Below are positions 34,527 through 43,377 of a DNA stretch of 64,000 nucleotides, one piece after another. A program made the position numbers and the translations under genes. This DNA is from Flavobacteriales bacterium (lineage in GTDB: Bacteria; Bacteroidota; Bacteroidia; JACJYZ01). Below the pieces are notes generated by a model. The model had not been told where the DNA came from. It searched no databases and saw nothing but the letters and a program-made list of their open reading frames with translations. The stretch covers positions 62,001 through 126,000 of the forward strand of contig JACJYZ010000003.1 of the NCBI GenBank assembly GCA_020635855.1. Direction: 5' to 3'. Numbering within the stretch: the stretch's first letter is position 1; each line of letters begins with the position of its first letter.

Positions 34527-35270
34527 CTAGAAGGATGACTCCTTGTTCTTGAGTTTCGACAAAAACCGGATCAACGACATCCAGCATTCCTGCTGACTTT
34601 CGCATGTTTTCCACAGGGCCCTTGAGCCATGCATGCCTTCTCTGCCGGGGGTGAACTGGGTGCGTTTGCTTTCCGGTACCTGGCTGACCAGGTTGCGCAC
34701 ATGATCGCTTTCGCCTTTGGTGGAAGCCACGAATACGGGTTTGTCGAGGTGGCTGATGGCTTGTTTTACATTCAGTTTGTCGCCGAAATATTCGCCCGGA
34801 CTGAAGGCGATCACCGCTTCCACCAACTCGTTCTCGCTGGCGATCTTCAACGCCAGGGATGCTGAATAGGAGCTGCCGAAGAGGATCACGGGTTGACCGG
34901 CCAGGTGGCTCAGGTATTCAACGCCCGCGAGCATGTCCTGTTCGGCATCGAGGTATTCAGTGGGCAGGTTTTTGGCGGCAGCCTTTTTGGCGGTTTCGTT
35001 CTCTACGCCATTTACGGCACCCCCTGACCGGAGGTCGATGGCCAGGCAGTTGTAGCCGAGTTTGTTCAGTCGTTCGGCGGTAACCACATATTCACCCCTG
35101 CTGTAACCGGCCTGGTGGCATAGCAGGATATAAGGTGCATGCGGATCGATCTGATAAAGATCTCCCGTGATCTCCAATCCGTCTTTGGAAGGAAAATGAA
35201 CTTCTTTCTTTTCAGAGGTGGGCAAACCGGCAGCCACGGAGAAAGCTGCCATCAACAACAAATATTTCAT
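34527..35270 (-). CDS. Secreted or lipid-free periplasmic alpha/beta hydrolase
   Basis: 247 residues from 35270 (MKYLLLMAAFSVAAGLP), which gives a signal peptide. The alpha/beta hydrolase core shows LLCHQAGYSRGEY (oxyanion region), NCLAIDLRSGG, the nucleophile elbow VILFGSSYSASLALK with the catalytic Ser near residue 135, and REGMHGSRALW with the likely catalytic His. This pattern is close to dienelactone-hydrolase-like serine hydrolases. The substrate is unknown. It lies 73 bp after atpC on the same strand, but a functional link is not evident. Confidence 0.8.
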   Translation of the reverse strand: MKYLLLMAAFSVAAGLPTSEKKEVHFPSKDGLEITGDLYQIDPHAPYILLCHQAGYSRGEYVVTAERLNKLGYNCLAIDLRSGGAVNGVENETAKKAAAKNLPTEYLDAEQDMLAGVEYLSHLAGQPVILFGSSYSASLALKIASENELVEAVIAFSPGEYFGDKLNVKQAISHLDKPVFVASTKGESDHVRNLVSQVPESKRTQFTPGREGMHGSRALWKTCESQQECWMSLIRFLSKLKNKESSF

Positions 35271-35343
35271 CAGGACGCATTTGATGAACACGCCCTGCAG
35301 GGTTCATCCTGAAGGGCATATTGCGGTATCCGACAATCTTCGG

Positions 35344-35595
35344 TTACTGCTTTGCGGCTGATTCTGCGAGTACGGTGATGTTGTTGTTCAGAACTTCGAC
35401 GACGCCTCCAGTGATCTCAAAGGATTTCTCCTTCTGATCCTCACCGATCAACCGAACCTTTCCTACCGACAAGGTGGAGATGATGGGTGCGTGGTTTTTC
35501 AGGACCTGGAACCTGCCTTGGGCGCCAGGAACCTCAACCATGGTAACGTTGCCGCTAAACAGGTTTGCATCCGGGGTGACTATGTCTAAATGCAT
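35344..35595 (-). CDS. atpC: F1 ATP synthase epsilon subunit, short form
   Basis: 83 residues. It holds the N-terminal beta-sandwich only: MHLDIVTPDANLFSGNVTMV, then VPGAQGRFQVLKNHAPIISTL, ending with FEITGGVVEVLNNNITVLAE. The usual C-terminal pair of helices that can brake the enzyme (residues ~90-135 in E. coli) is missing, as is common in Bacteroidota. It lies 112 bp after atpD on the same strand; the rest of the ATP synthase genes are not in this window. Confidence 0.95.
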   Translation of the reverse strand: MHLDIVTPDANLFSGNVTMVEVPGAQGRFQVLKNHAPIISTLSVGKVRLIGEDQKEKSFEITGGVVEVLNNNITVLAESAAKQ

Positions 35596-35707
35596 TTTTT
35601 TCTTTTGTTACCCGACTGCAATCTGACTCGGCTTGATCAGCTATAAAGCCGTATCCTCAGCAAACTACAGCGGGAAGGTACAAAACTTCGCTGTTCGGCG
35701 CAACTTA

Positions 35708-37216
35708 TTATTTGGTGTCGGCCAGCATTTTCTTTCCTTTCTCGATGGCCTCTTCGATGGTTCCAACCAGGTTGAATGCAGCTTCGGGATATTCATCCAC
35801 TTCACCGTCCAATATCATGTTGAAGCCTTTGATGGTGTCTTCGATGCTCACGAACACACCTTTCAGACCGGTGAACTGCTCGGCCACGTGGAAGGGCTGG
35901 GAGAGGAAGCGTTGTACGCGGCGTGCGCGGTGTACAACGAGTTTGTCTTCTTCTGAAAGTTCGTCCATACCCAGGATCGCGATGATGTCCTGCAGTTCTT
36001 TGTTGCGTTGCAGGATCTCGATCACGCGCTGGGCGGTACCGTAATGTTCTTGTCCGACAACCGCAGGCGACAGGATACGCGAGGTGGAATCCAACGGATC
36101 CACCGCGGGGTAAATACCCAGCTCGGCAATCTTACGGCTCAATACCGTGGTGGCATCCAAGTGAGCGAATGTGGTTGCGGGAGCGGGGTCGGTCAAGTCA
36201 TCCGCAGGTACGTATACCGCCTGTACGGATGTGATGGAACCACGCTTGGTGGAGGTGATGCGTTCCTGCATCAGACCCATTTCAGTAGCCAGTGTAGGCT
36301 GGTAACCTACGGCAGAAGGCATACGACCCAGGAGGGCGGATACTTCGGAACCGGCCTGTGTGAAACGGAAAATGTTGTCGATGAAGAAGAGGATGTCTTT
36401 ACCGCCGCCTTGCTCGTCGCCGTCGCGGAAGTATTCTGCCATGGTCAAACCTGACAGGGCCACACGTGCACGTGCACCGGGAGGCTCGTTCATCTGTCCG
36501 AATACCAGGGTAGCCTGTGATTTGGAGAGTTCTTCCTTGTCTACTTTGGATAGATCCCAGCCGCCTTTTTCCATGTCTTCCTGGAAAGCTTCACCGTATT
36601 TGATAACGCCTGACTCGATCATTTCACGAAGCAGGTCGTTTCCTTCACGTGTACGTTCACCCACACCGGCAAATACCGACAGACCGGCATAACCTTTGGC
36701 GATGTTGTTGATCAGCTCCATGATCAATACGGTTTTGCCCACACCGGCACCTCCGAACAATCCGATCTTACCTCCTTTTGAGTAGGGCTCGATCAGGTCG
36801 ATCACCTTGATACCTGTGAAAAGTACTTCAGTGCTGGTGGTGAGGTCTTCGAACTTGGGTGGCTGACGGTGGATGGAATAACCGTTGTCCTTGGTGGTGC
36901 TTCCGATGCCGTCGATGGCCTCGCCCACTACGTTGAACAGACGTCCTTTGATTTGCTCTCCCACCGGCATGGTGATCGGGCTTCCGGTCGCTACAACCGG
37001 CATGCCGCGTACCAGACCATCGGTAGAATCCATGGCGATGGCGCGCACGGTGTCTTCACCGACGTGCTGCTGACATTCCATTACAATCGTCTGTCCGTTT
37101 TCATTGGTGACTTCCAACGCATCCAGGATGTTCGGCAGCTTTCCGCCTTCCGTTTCAAAGCTAATGTCTACAACCGGTCCGATTACCTGGGTGATTTTTC
37201 CGTTACTGATGGCCAT
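35708..37216 (-). CDS. atpD: F1 ATP synthase beta subunit
   Basis: 502 residues. Catalytic features: Walker A GLFGGAGVGKTVLIMEL (~residue 160), the VFAGVGERTREGNDL block with the catalytic Glu, Walker B DILFFIDNIFRFTQAGSEVSA, and the adenine-binding AVDPLDSTSRIL. A ~30-residue insert (KYGEAFQEDMEKGGWDLSKV) is typical of Bacteroidota. This is the catalytic subunit of F1. It forms a two-gene unit with atpC, split from the other atp genes as usual for the phylum. Confidence 0.98.
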   Translation of the reverse strand: MAISNGKITQVIGPVVDISFETEGGKLPNILDALEVTNENGQTIVMECQQHVGEDTVRAIAMDSTDGLVRGMPVVATGSPITMPVGEQIKGRLFNVVGEAIDGIGSTTKDNGYSIHRQPPKFEDLTTSTEVLFTGIKVIDLIEPYSKGGKIGLFGGAGVGKTVLIMELINNIAKGYAGLSVFAGVGERTREGNDLLREMIESGVIKYGEAFQEDMEKGGWDLSKVDKEELSKSQATLVFGQMNEPPGARARVALSGLTMAEYFRDGDEQGGGKDILFFIDNIFRFTQAGSEVSALLGRMPSAVGYQPTLATEMGLMQERITSTKRGSITSVQAVYVPADDLTDPAPATTFAHLDATTVLSRKIAELGIYPAVDPLDSTSRILSPAVVGQEHYGTAQRVIEILQRNKELQDIIAILGMDELSEEDKLVVHRARRVQRFLSQPFHVAEQFTGLKGVFVSIEDTIKGFNMILDGEVDEYPEAAFNLVGTIEEAIEKGKKMLADTK

Positions 37217-37304
37217 TCTGTCTGTATTTTTTGTGGGCTCTATTGTGAAATTTTGCGCGAATTTACCACTATTTGTAGAATTTGGAAAGGATAGGGGGGA
37301 ATAA

Positions 37305-37697
37305 ATTACGAATGACGAATTATGAATGACGAATGGGGCAATAAGAGTCTCAAGTCGTGAGTCTCAAGTTGGCAAAAGGGAATTGGGTTTGGAGTTTGTG
37401 GTTTGTAGTTGTTCTGCCATGCGAGAACTGCTTAGCATCTGAGTCCAGTGTCTATCTTCGATTGTCCCACACCAACGTTGTGGCGTTCCTATGGAACATA
37501 ATATGTACCTAATGTTTGATGATCTCTTCAAGGCGAATCCTGCTCCATCGGAGCAGCACATTGGTGGCATGCACGTCCATGCGAAAGGAAGCGTGCCGTG
37601 GGTACGCCGCAATGAGTCGCAAGTCTCAGGTTGTATGTCGGTTCGCACGTGCGGCATGGTTTCTACGGAGCGTAACCACAAACTACAAACCACAAAC
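37305..37697. repeat. Composite repeat island with long inverted ends
   Basis: Starts with direct repeats of ATTACGAATGACGA type (37305-37334), then GAGTCTCAAGT repeats (~37345-37370). A 17-bp perfect inverted pair follows: GTTTGTGGTTTGTAGTT (37394-37410) and AACTACAAACCACAAAC (37681-37697). Between them are palindromes GTTCCTATGGAAC (37485-37497) and GCTCCATCGGAGC (37542-37554). No transposase is present. It looks like several small non-autonomous elements nested in one site. Confidence 0.75.
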
Positions 37698-37726
37698 AAC
37701 AAACCTCCAAGTGTTTTTTAGTATTT

Positions 37727-37759
37727 TTGACGGCGGCTGAAAACGGTTCGTTACATTCG
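37727..37759 (+). promoter_or_regulatory. Promoter of ribF
   Basis: TTG at 37727-37729, 22 bases, then TACATTCG at 37752-37759 (one base off TAnnTTTG). The predicted leader is ~30 nt to the TTG start at 37795. Confidence 0.55.
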
Positions 37760-37794
37760 CCCGTTGGATATCAACCCGCCGCCCTTATTCGGAA

Positions 37795-38730
37795 TTGAAA
37801 GTATACAGAAGCATTGAATCCTTTGAGGTGAAAGGCCCCAAGGTGGTGACGCTGGGCACCTTTGACGGTGTGCATTCAGGGCACCGGAAGATCCTCAACA
37901 GGCTGCGGCAGATCAGCCGTCAGCAGAACATGCCGAGTGTGTTGCTGACGTTCTTCCCTCACCCCAGGATGGTATTGCAAAACAAACAAAGCGACCTGAA
38001 GTTGCTCAATACCCTCGATGAAAAGATTGCCTTGCTGGAATCCGAACAACTGGATCACCTGATTATCCATCCATTCACCCTTGAGTTTTCCCGTATGTCA
38101 CACACCGAATTTGTGCGTGAAATGCTGGTGAACCGGATAGGAGTTAAAAAACTGGTTGTCGGCTACAACCACCAGTTCGGGAGGAACCGCGAAGGCAGCT
38201 TTGAGCAATTGAAAGAACTGTCCCAAACCTTCGAATTTGACGTGGAGGAAATTCCCGCGGAAGACATCGATGAGGTGATTGTAAGTTCAACCAAAATCAG
38301 GGAAGCCCTGATGGAAGGACAACTCAAGGTGGCCAACCTCTACCTGGGGTATGATTACCAGCTGTCGGGAAAAGTGGTGGCAGGAGACCGGATCGGGCGG
38401 TCCATCGGGTTTCCCACCGCCAACATACAAATCGGTGACCCCAACAAACTCATCCCGGCCAACGGGGTATACGCAGTTACCGTTCAGGTGGAGGATACCT
38501 GGTACAATGGCATGCTGAACATAGGCAACCGGCCCACGGTAAAGGGACAGGAACAGAGGGTGGAAGTGCACATTTTTGACTTTCAGCGTTCTATTTACGA
38601 CCTTGAAGTGGTAATCAGGCTGAAGGAAAAGATCCGGAATGAAAAGGATTTCGGTGATCTGACCGCGCTGACAAGCCAGTTGAGATCCGATAAGGAAAAA
38701 GCGCTGAAAGTATTGGCAGATGAAACTTGA
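37795..38730 (+). CDS. ribF: Bifunctional riboflavin kinase / FAD synthetase
   Basis: 311 residues, starting at a TTG codon (MKVYRSIESFEVKG). The N-terminal FAD synthetase half has the nucleotidyltransferase motifs GTFDGVHSGHRKIL and VVGYNHQFGRNREG, with STKIREAL near residue 165. The C-terminal riboflavin kinase half has GRSIGFPTANI and NGVYAVTVQV followed by NIGNRPTV. The enzyme turns riboflavin into FMN and then FAD. The LRR gene follows 7 bp after the stop. Confidence 0.97.
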   Translation: MKVYRSIESFEVKGPKVVTLGTFDGVHSGHRKILNRLRQISRQQNMPSVLLTFFPHPRMVLQNKQSDLKLLNTLDEKIALLESEQLDHLIIHPFTLEFSRMSHTEFVREMLVNRIGVKKLVVGYNHQFGRNREGSFEQLKELSQTFEFDVEEIPAEDIDEVIVSSTKIREALMEGQLKVANLYLGYDYQLSGKVVAGDRIGRSIGFPTANIQIGDPNKLIPANGVYAVTVQVEDTWYNGMLNIGNRPTVKGQEQRVEVHIFDFQRSIYDLEVVIRLKEKIRNEKDFGDLTALTSQLRSDKEKALKVLADET

Positions 38731-38737
38731 TGTTGCT

Positions 38738-39349
38738 ATGAACAAGAACCGGTTCAGGATGTTATGGGTGGTTTGCGGACTGCAATTCTTCTTCTGGAAT
38801 GCTGTAGCACAACCTTTGGATTCTGCTGCAACGGCTCAGTTGCCTTTGTTCACGAGCCTGTCTGAGGCAATGAAAGACCCCGGCTCGGTGTACCGCCTTT
38901 CCCTCCGGAAAAACAAGCTGGATACATTTCCATCCCAGATATTTTCCTTCCCCAACCTGCAGGAACTGGACCTGAGCCGCAACAAAATCAGGGAAATTCC
39001 GCGCCGCATTGCTGAATTACAAAACCTGGAGAAGCTCAACCTTACTAACAACAAAATCGATGAACTTCCCGCAGAGCTGGGACTGCTCATTCACCTGAAA
39101 GAGTTTCGCGCCGCACGCAACTATATTGAAAAGATTCCACCCGAAATGGGCAAGCTGGAACAACTGGAAGTACTGGACATCTGGGACAACGAGATCACCA
39201 CCTTCCCTGATGAGTTGCGCAACCTGAAAAGCCTGAAATACCTTGATCTTCGTGCCATCCTCATCCCGGAAGATGAACAAACGCGCATCAGGGGTATGCT
39301 GCCCGGCGTTGATATTTATATGTCGCCGGCGTGCCAGTGCAAGTGGTAG
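38738..39349 (+). CDS. Secreted leucine-rich repeat protein
   Basis: 203 residues from 38738 (MNKNRFRMLWVVCGLQFFFW), which gives a signal peptide ending in AVAQ; a start at 38720 would overlap ribF. Five leucine-rich repeats of ~23 residues lie between about residues 55 and 175: LSLRKNKLDTFPSQI, LDLSRNKIREIPRRI, LNLTNNKIDELPAEL, FRAARNYIEKIPPEM, LDIWDNEITTFPDEL. They are of the bacterial LxLxxNxIxxIPxx type. The short tail ends in CQCKW and has no T9SS domain. LRRs bind proteins; the partner is unknown. Confidence 0.85.
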   Translation: MNKNRFRMLWVVCGLQFFFWNAVAQPLDSAATAQLPLFTSLSEAMKDPGSVYRLSLRKNKLDTFPSQIFSFPNLQELDLSRNKIREIPRRIAELQNLEKLNLTNNKIDELPAELGLLIHLKEFRAARNYIEKIPPEMGKLEQLEVLDIWDNEITTFPDELRNLKSLKYLDLRAILIPEDEQTRIRGMLPGVDIYMSPACQCKW

Positions 39350-39350
39350 T

Positions 39351-40478
39351 TCAGGAAGCGTTCAATACCCGGTCCCAGTCTTTCCAAACAACTTCAAGTC
39401 CCGCATCCCTGATCACCTTGGCCATTTCAGCCGGACTCCGGTCATCGTCGATCTCAAACTGTTCCAGGCTTTCTTCCTTTTCGGTATAACCGCCGGGATT
39501 CGTTCGTGATCCCGCGCTCATGGTGGTGATGCCGAGACCCAGGATGTGATTCCTGAAAGTCGGGCGTTCCCGGGTAGACAGTGACAGTTCCACATTTTCA
39601 TTGAAGATGCGGTATGCGCAGATCAGTTGCGTGAGGTCCTTTTCAGATATACTCACCCTGGGTTCTATGATCCCTTCTGCCGGCCTTAGCCTTGGGAAAG
39701 AAATTGAAAAGCGACTTTGCCAGTAGGTACGTTCCAGGTAGTACATGTGAAGGGCGGTGAAGAAGGCATCGGTGCGCCATTCTTCCAGTCCGATCAATGC
39801 ACCCAGTCCGATCTTGTGAATGCCCGCTTTTCCCAGCCGGTCCGGTGTATCCAGCCTGTATTCGAAGTTCGACTTCTTGCCCTTGGGATGATAATCTTTA
39901 TAGGCATCCCTGTGATATGTTTCCTGGTATACCAGTACGGTATGCAGTCCGAGTGCGCCCAGGCGTTCGTATTCGTCCTGTTCAAGCGGCTGAACTTCAA
40001 GTGAGATATGTGAGAAATAAGGACGGATCAGGGAGATGGCATGCGCGAGGTAATCAACCCCTACTTTGCGGTTGGCTTCTCCGGTAACCAGCAGTACATG
40101 ATCCATGCCCATGGATTTGATCACCTTCACCTCCTCCAGGATCTGTTCGTCATTCAGCGTTACACGGGGTAGCTTGTTGTCGAAGCTGAACCCGCAATAG
40201 GTGCAGATGTTCTGGCACTCGTTGCTCAGGTACATGGGGATGTACATCTGCATGGTTTTCCCGAATCGCTTTTGGGTGAGCATGCGGCTGGTACGCGCCA
40301 TGGTTTCCAGGTAGGGGGCGGCAGCGGGAGATATCAGGGCCATGAAATCATCCGGACTTCCCTTCCCGGCACGGTGAAGCGCAGCTTCCACATCCGATGC
40401 TTTCATGGAGTAAATCCGGTCACGGCACCGATCCCAGTCGAGGTTTTCAAAAACCGACAAAAAACCGGAGGTGTTCAT
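39351..40478 (-). CDS. thiH: 2-iminoacetate synthase (radical SAM)
   Basis: 375 residues. The radical SAM cluster motif is CQNICTYCGF near residue 86, followed by the ThiH-type LLVTGEANRKVGVDYLAH and LEVQPLEQDEYERLGALGLH blocks and SFPRLRPAEG. It splits tyrosine to give dehydroglycine for the thiazole ring. It is the last gene of the thi operon and overlaps thiG by 4 bp. Confidence 0.97.
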   Translation of the reverse strand: MNTSGFLSVFENLDWDRCRDRIYSMKASDVEAALHRAGKGSPDDFMALISPAAAPYLETMARTSRMLTQKRFGKTMQMYIPMYLSNECQNICTYCGFSFDNKLPRVTLNDEQILEEVKVIKSMGMDHVLLVTGEANRKVGVDYLAHAISLIRPYFSHISLEVQPLEQDEYERLGALGLHTVLVYQETYHRDAYKDYHPKGKKSNFEYRLDTPDRLGKAGIHKIGLGALIGLEEWRTDAFFTALHMYYLERTYWQSRFSISFPRLRPAEGIIEPRVSISEKDLTQLICAYRIFNENVELSLSTRERPTFRNHILGLGITTMSAGSRTNPGGYTEKEESLEQFEIDDDRSPAEMAKVIRDAGLEVVWKDWDRVLNAS

Positions 40479-41263
40479 GCAATGGTGGATTCAGGTGTTT
40501 CCAGGAAGGAGGTGAGTGGGCTGGTGGCGTCGGCGATGTGCGATACGCTTCCCAGCCTGGCTTCGAAGGCCATGCGTCCTGCTTCAACAGCCATGCGGAA
40601 TGCTTTGGCCATCTCTACGGGATGATCGGAAACGGCAATGGCTGTATTCACCAGTACGGCATCTGCACCCATTTCCATTGCTTCCGCGGCATGGCTCGGC
40701 GCACCGATGCCGGCATCCACCACAACGGGAACACGGCTCTGGTCGATGATAATCTCCAGCATCGATTTCATTTTCAATCCCTGGTTCGAACCGATGGGTG
40801 CCCCCAACGGCATTACGGCAGCGGTTCCCACGTCTTCCAGTCGTTTGCATAAAACCGGATCGGCGTGAATGTAAGGAAGCACCACGAACCCTTCTTTTGC
40901 GAGGATGCGGGTGGCTTCAAGGGTTTCCACCGGGTCGGGTAGGAGGTAACGGGGATCCGGGTGAATTTCCAGTTTGATCCAATGGGTACCCAGTGCTTCT
41001 CGTGCAAGGCGGGCGGCCAGTACGGCTTCCTTGGCGTTGCGAACACCGGAGGTATTGGGTAGCCAGCGGATGTGGTTGTGCTTCAGGTAATGCGTGAGGT
41101 CATCTTCTCCTTTGCCTATGTCAACGCGTTTCAGGGCCATGGTCACCAGTTCCGACCCTGAGGCCAAGAGGGCATCTTCCATCAACCGGTTTGAACTGAA
41201 TTTACCGGTGCCTGTAAACAGCCTGGATTGGAAGGTTTGATCTGCTATTTGTAAAGGTTTCAT
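40475..41263 (-). CDS. thiG: Thiazole synthase
   Basis: 262 residues, a TIM barrel: FQSRLFTGTGKFSSN at the start, ELVTMALKRVD with the catalytic Lys, NTSGVRNAKEAVLAARLARE, WIKLEIHPDPRYLLPD, and VPVVVDAGIGAPSHAAEAME with the phosphate site. It joins dehydroglycine, deoxyxylulose phosphate and sulfur from ThiS thiocarboxylate into the thiazole phosphate. It overlaps both neighbours by 4 bp. Confidence 0.97.
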   Translation of the reverse strand: MKPLQIADQTFQSRLFTGTGKFSSNRLMEDALLASGSELVTMALKRVDIGKGEDDLTHYLKHNHIRWLPNTSGVRNAKEAVLAARLAREALGTHWIKLEIHPDPRYLLPDPVETLEATRILAKEGFVVLPYIHADPVLCKRLEDVGTAAVMPLGAPIGSNQGLKMKSMLEIIIDQSRVPVVVDAGIGAPSHAAEAMEMGADAVLVNTAIAVSDHPVEMAKAFRMAVEAGRMAFEARLGSVSHIADATSPLTSFLETPESTIA

Positions 41264-41907
41264 GCGAGGGGCTGGGATAAAAGTTGCAAAGTGGCAATGA
41301 ACCGGTGTGCTTCGTGGATTGGCGATGCAGCCTCGTTGATCGCGGAGGCTACAGCCACACCATGGATACCTGTATGCAGAATGTTCAGGACATCCTCCGG
41401 CAGGATGCCACCGATGGCTACCAGGGGGATGTCGATGGATGCCTGACGCATCCGGTGAACGATGTCGGTCAACCCTTCCGGTCCCAGGATGGGGCTCAGG
41501 TTTCTTTTGGTTGATGTGAAGCGGTAGGGGCCGATGCCAAAGTATGCGATATCGGATGTAGCATGCTGGAGGATATCATCAAAAGAATTGGCTGTGCAAC
41601 CGATGATGGCCTCTTGCCCCAGAATGAGACGTGCTTCGTCGGGGGTGGGGTCGTTCTTTCCCACGTGTACACCGTCTGCACCGGTTTCCAGTGCCAGGTA
41701 GGGGTTGTCGTTGATGATGCACACCGAATCGTAGTGTCGGCATACTTTCACCACTGCTTTTGCTTCAGCGGTGATTTTGCTGCGGTCGGTACGTTTGCTG
41801 CGGAACTGGATCCAGCGTATACCTGCCTCGCAGGCTTCTTCTGCCTGCATGGCGTGGGATTTTCCTTCAAGATCCTGGGTGATGAGCTGTAATTCGGGGA
41901 TGGTCAT
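41260..41907 (-). CDS. thiE: Thiamine phosphate synthase
   Basis: 215 residues of TIM barrel with the ThiE motifs: GIRWIQFRSKRTDRSKI, VCIINDNPYLALETGADGVHVG, AIIGCTANSFDD and YFGIGPYRFTSTKRNLSPILG, and VAIGGILPEDV. It couples the pyrimidine and thiazole phosphates to thiamine phosphate. It overlaps thiD and thiG by 4 bp each. A more diverged ThiE/TenI-like gene lies two genes upstream, so this is the better candidate for the standard step. Confidence 0.95.
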   Translation of the reverse strand: MTIPELQLITQDLEGKSHAMQAEEACEAGIRWIQFRSKRTDRSKITAEAKAVVKVCRHYDSVCIINDNPYLALETGADGVHVGKNDPTPDEARLILGQEAIIGCTANSFDDILQHATSDIAYFGIGPYRFTSTKRNLSPILGPEGLTDIVHRMRQASIDIPLVAIGGILPEDVLNILHTGIHGVAVASAINEAASPIHEAHRFIATLQLLSQPLA

Positions 41908-42662
41908 GGTAGTGGGGCGTGGATGCCCATTTTAGATGAGTCACTGGCGAGGAAGGTCCGGGTAAATGCGATGCCGTCGGTTACTGCATGGCTCAGGGAA
42001 TGTCCTTTGGCCAGGCCTGCGGCAATGGAAGCGGAGAGTGTGCATCCCGAGCCGTGTTTCTCTCCGGATTCGATATAATCGTTGGTGAAGCATTCACCCA
42101 TGCCGTTTATAAACAAGGTATCGGTGACCGTTTCTTGGTTTGTATGTCCACCGGTCAGCAGCACCGGACACGACGCCGAAAGTTTCCGGGCTGCTTCGTT
42201 CGGGTCGGAACAACCTGTCAGCCGGCACGCTTCCATGATATTTGGTGTGATCAGGTCGCAGGATGTCAGTGGAAAATCGTCGGTAAGCATGGAGTGTGTG
42301 TCCCAGAATGCATGGCCTGTGGACGATGTAAGAACGGGATCCCATACCACCTTGGTGTCGGGGATGACCTCTTTGATGAGGTGGATAATATTGGCACATA
42401 CCCGGGCACTTTCCGTGATGCCAATTTTAACGGCGCGTGGGCGGAAGCGTGCCATCACCGAGCGCATTTGCCGGAAGATCATGTCCGGTGCCATCCACAA
42501 AAGCCGGTCGAACTCTTGGTCGCTTTGCGCGGTAACAGCGGTGCAGATGCCAAGGGATCGGACCCTGTGGCACTCCAACGTTTTGATATCAGCCAGCAGG
42601 CCCGCGCCTCCACTCGGGTCAAGGCCGGCAACCGACATTGCGTATGGGAGGACTTCAGACAT
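41904..42662 (-). CDS. thiD: Hydroxymethylpyrimidine/phosphomethylpyrimidine kinase
   Basis: 252 residues of the ribokinase-like fold: VAGLDPSGGAGLLADIKTLE at the start, VKIGITESARVCANIIHLI, VVWDPVLTSSTG, LITPNIMEACRLTG, and the active-site GSGCTLSASIAAGLAKG with the catalytic Asp/Cys region replaced by the normal GSGC loop. It phosphorylates HMP to HMP-PP. It overlaps thiE by 4 bp and the TenI-like gene by 8 bp. Confidence 0.96.
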   Translation of the reverse strand: MSEVLPYAMSVAGLDPSGGAGLLADIKTLECHRVRSLGICTAVTAQSDQEFDRLLWMAPDMIFRQMRSVMARFRPRAVKIGITESARVCANIIHLIKEVIPDTKVVWDPVLTSSTGHAFWDTHSMLTDDFPLTSCDLITPNIMEACRLTGCSDPNEAARKLSASCPVLLTGGHTNQETVTDTLFINGMGECFTNDYIESGEKHGSGCTLSASIAAGLAKGHSLSHAVTDGIAFTRTFLASDSSKMGIHAPLP

Positions 42663-43344
42663 GTTGGGAGATTTTCTTTATGTGGAGGATACCATCCTTG
42701 TCTACCGACATGGCGGTATCAGCATTCATGGAACCGAGCACCCGACTCTGCACTTGTGCATAGGTTCCAACCGGATCATCCGTATTCCAGATATACCCGA
42801 GCATGGCCATTCCGTAGAAACCAACTTCACAAACTTCATCCACCTTGGTTTCGTCCACACCGCCAAGTGCAATCACATGTTGTGAAGAATTCATAATGGC
42901 GGCTTTCAGCATATACTTGGAAAACCCGGCCTGGTATCCGCCTTTGGAAATGCTGTCGAACACCGGACTGATAAAGACATAGTCGTACCGGGTCTTGTCG
43001 TTATACAGGCTGTTCAGGTTGTGAAAAGAAGTGCTGATGTGGAGTTGGGGGTGAAACCACCGGTACATCCTGGTGTATTTCCATCGGTTGAAACGTTTCT
43101 TTCTGACTTTGGAAGTGAGATGGATGCCTTTGAGTTTCATCCGGGTGGCCAGGTTGAAATGAGAATGAATCACGATCCGGTTCCAGTAGACCTTGGGAAT
43201 TTTCAGGAGCAGCGCGCGCATTTGTCCGCTGGATGCACCAGGTTTGCGAAGGTGGAGGATCGGTAGTCCTTCTTCAAACATGCGCGTCAATATTTCAGCT
43301 TCCTGCTTGAAAAATGTCGGTTTTGTGATCACGATTGTTTTCAA
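42655..43344 (-). CDS. ThiE/TenI-like protein, second copy in the thi operon
   Basis: 229 residues with a diverged thiamine-phosphate-synthase/TenI barrel: LPILHLRKPGASSGQMRALL, RIVIHSHFNLATRMKLKGIH, VFISPVFDSISKGGYQAGF and HVIALGGVDETKVDEVCEVG. A basic stretch (SKVRKKRFNRWKYTRMYRWF) replaces the usual loop near residue 80. TenI proteins can speed thiazole aromatisation instead of coupling, and a ThiE-like role is also possible. Its place between thiC and thiD makes a thiamine function likely. The family is common in Bacteroidota and some members are annotated as thiamine phosphate synthase. Confidence 0.8.
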   Translation of the reverse strand: MKTIVITKPTFFKQEAEILTRMFEEGLPILHLRKPGASSGQMRALLLKIPKVYWNRIVIHSHFNLATRMKLKGIHLTSKVRKKRFNRWKYTRMYRWFHPQLHISTSFHNLNSLYNDKTRYDYVFISPVFDSISKGGYQAGFSKYMLKAAIMNSSQHVIALGGVDETKVDEVCEVGFYGMAMLGYIWNTDDPVGTYAQVQSRVLGSMNADTAMSVDKDGILHIKKISQHV

Positions 43345-43377
43345 GTCTTCCTTGTTTTAGAGGGTTTGAACTGGGTG

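Larger units (their letters stand above)
37217..37794. other. 578-bp intergenic region filled by a composite repeat island
   Basis: No gene. It contains the atpD promoter region (no clear consensus found), the repeat island 37305-37697, and the ribF promoter (37727-37759). Confidence 0.75.

Noticed and set aside
36008..36454. Plus-strand frames across atpD
   Set aside because: They are antisense shadows of a highly conserved gene.
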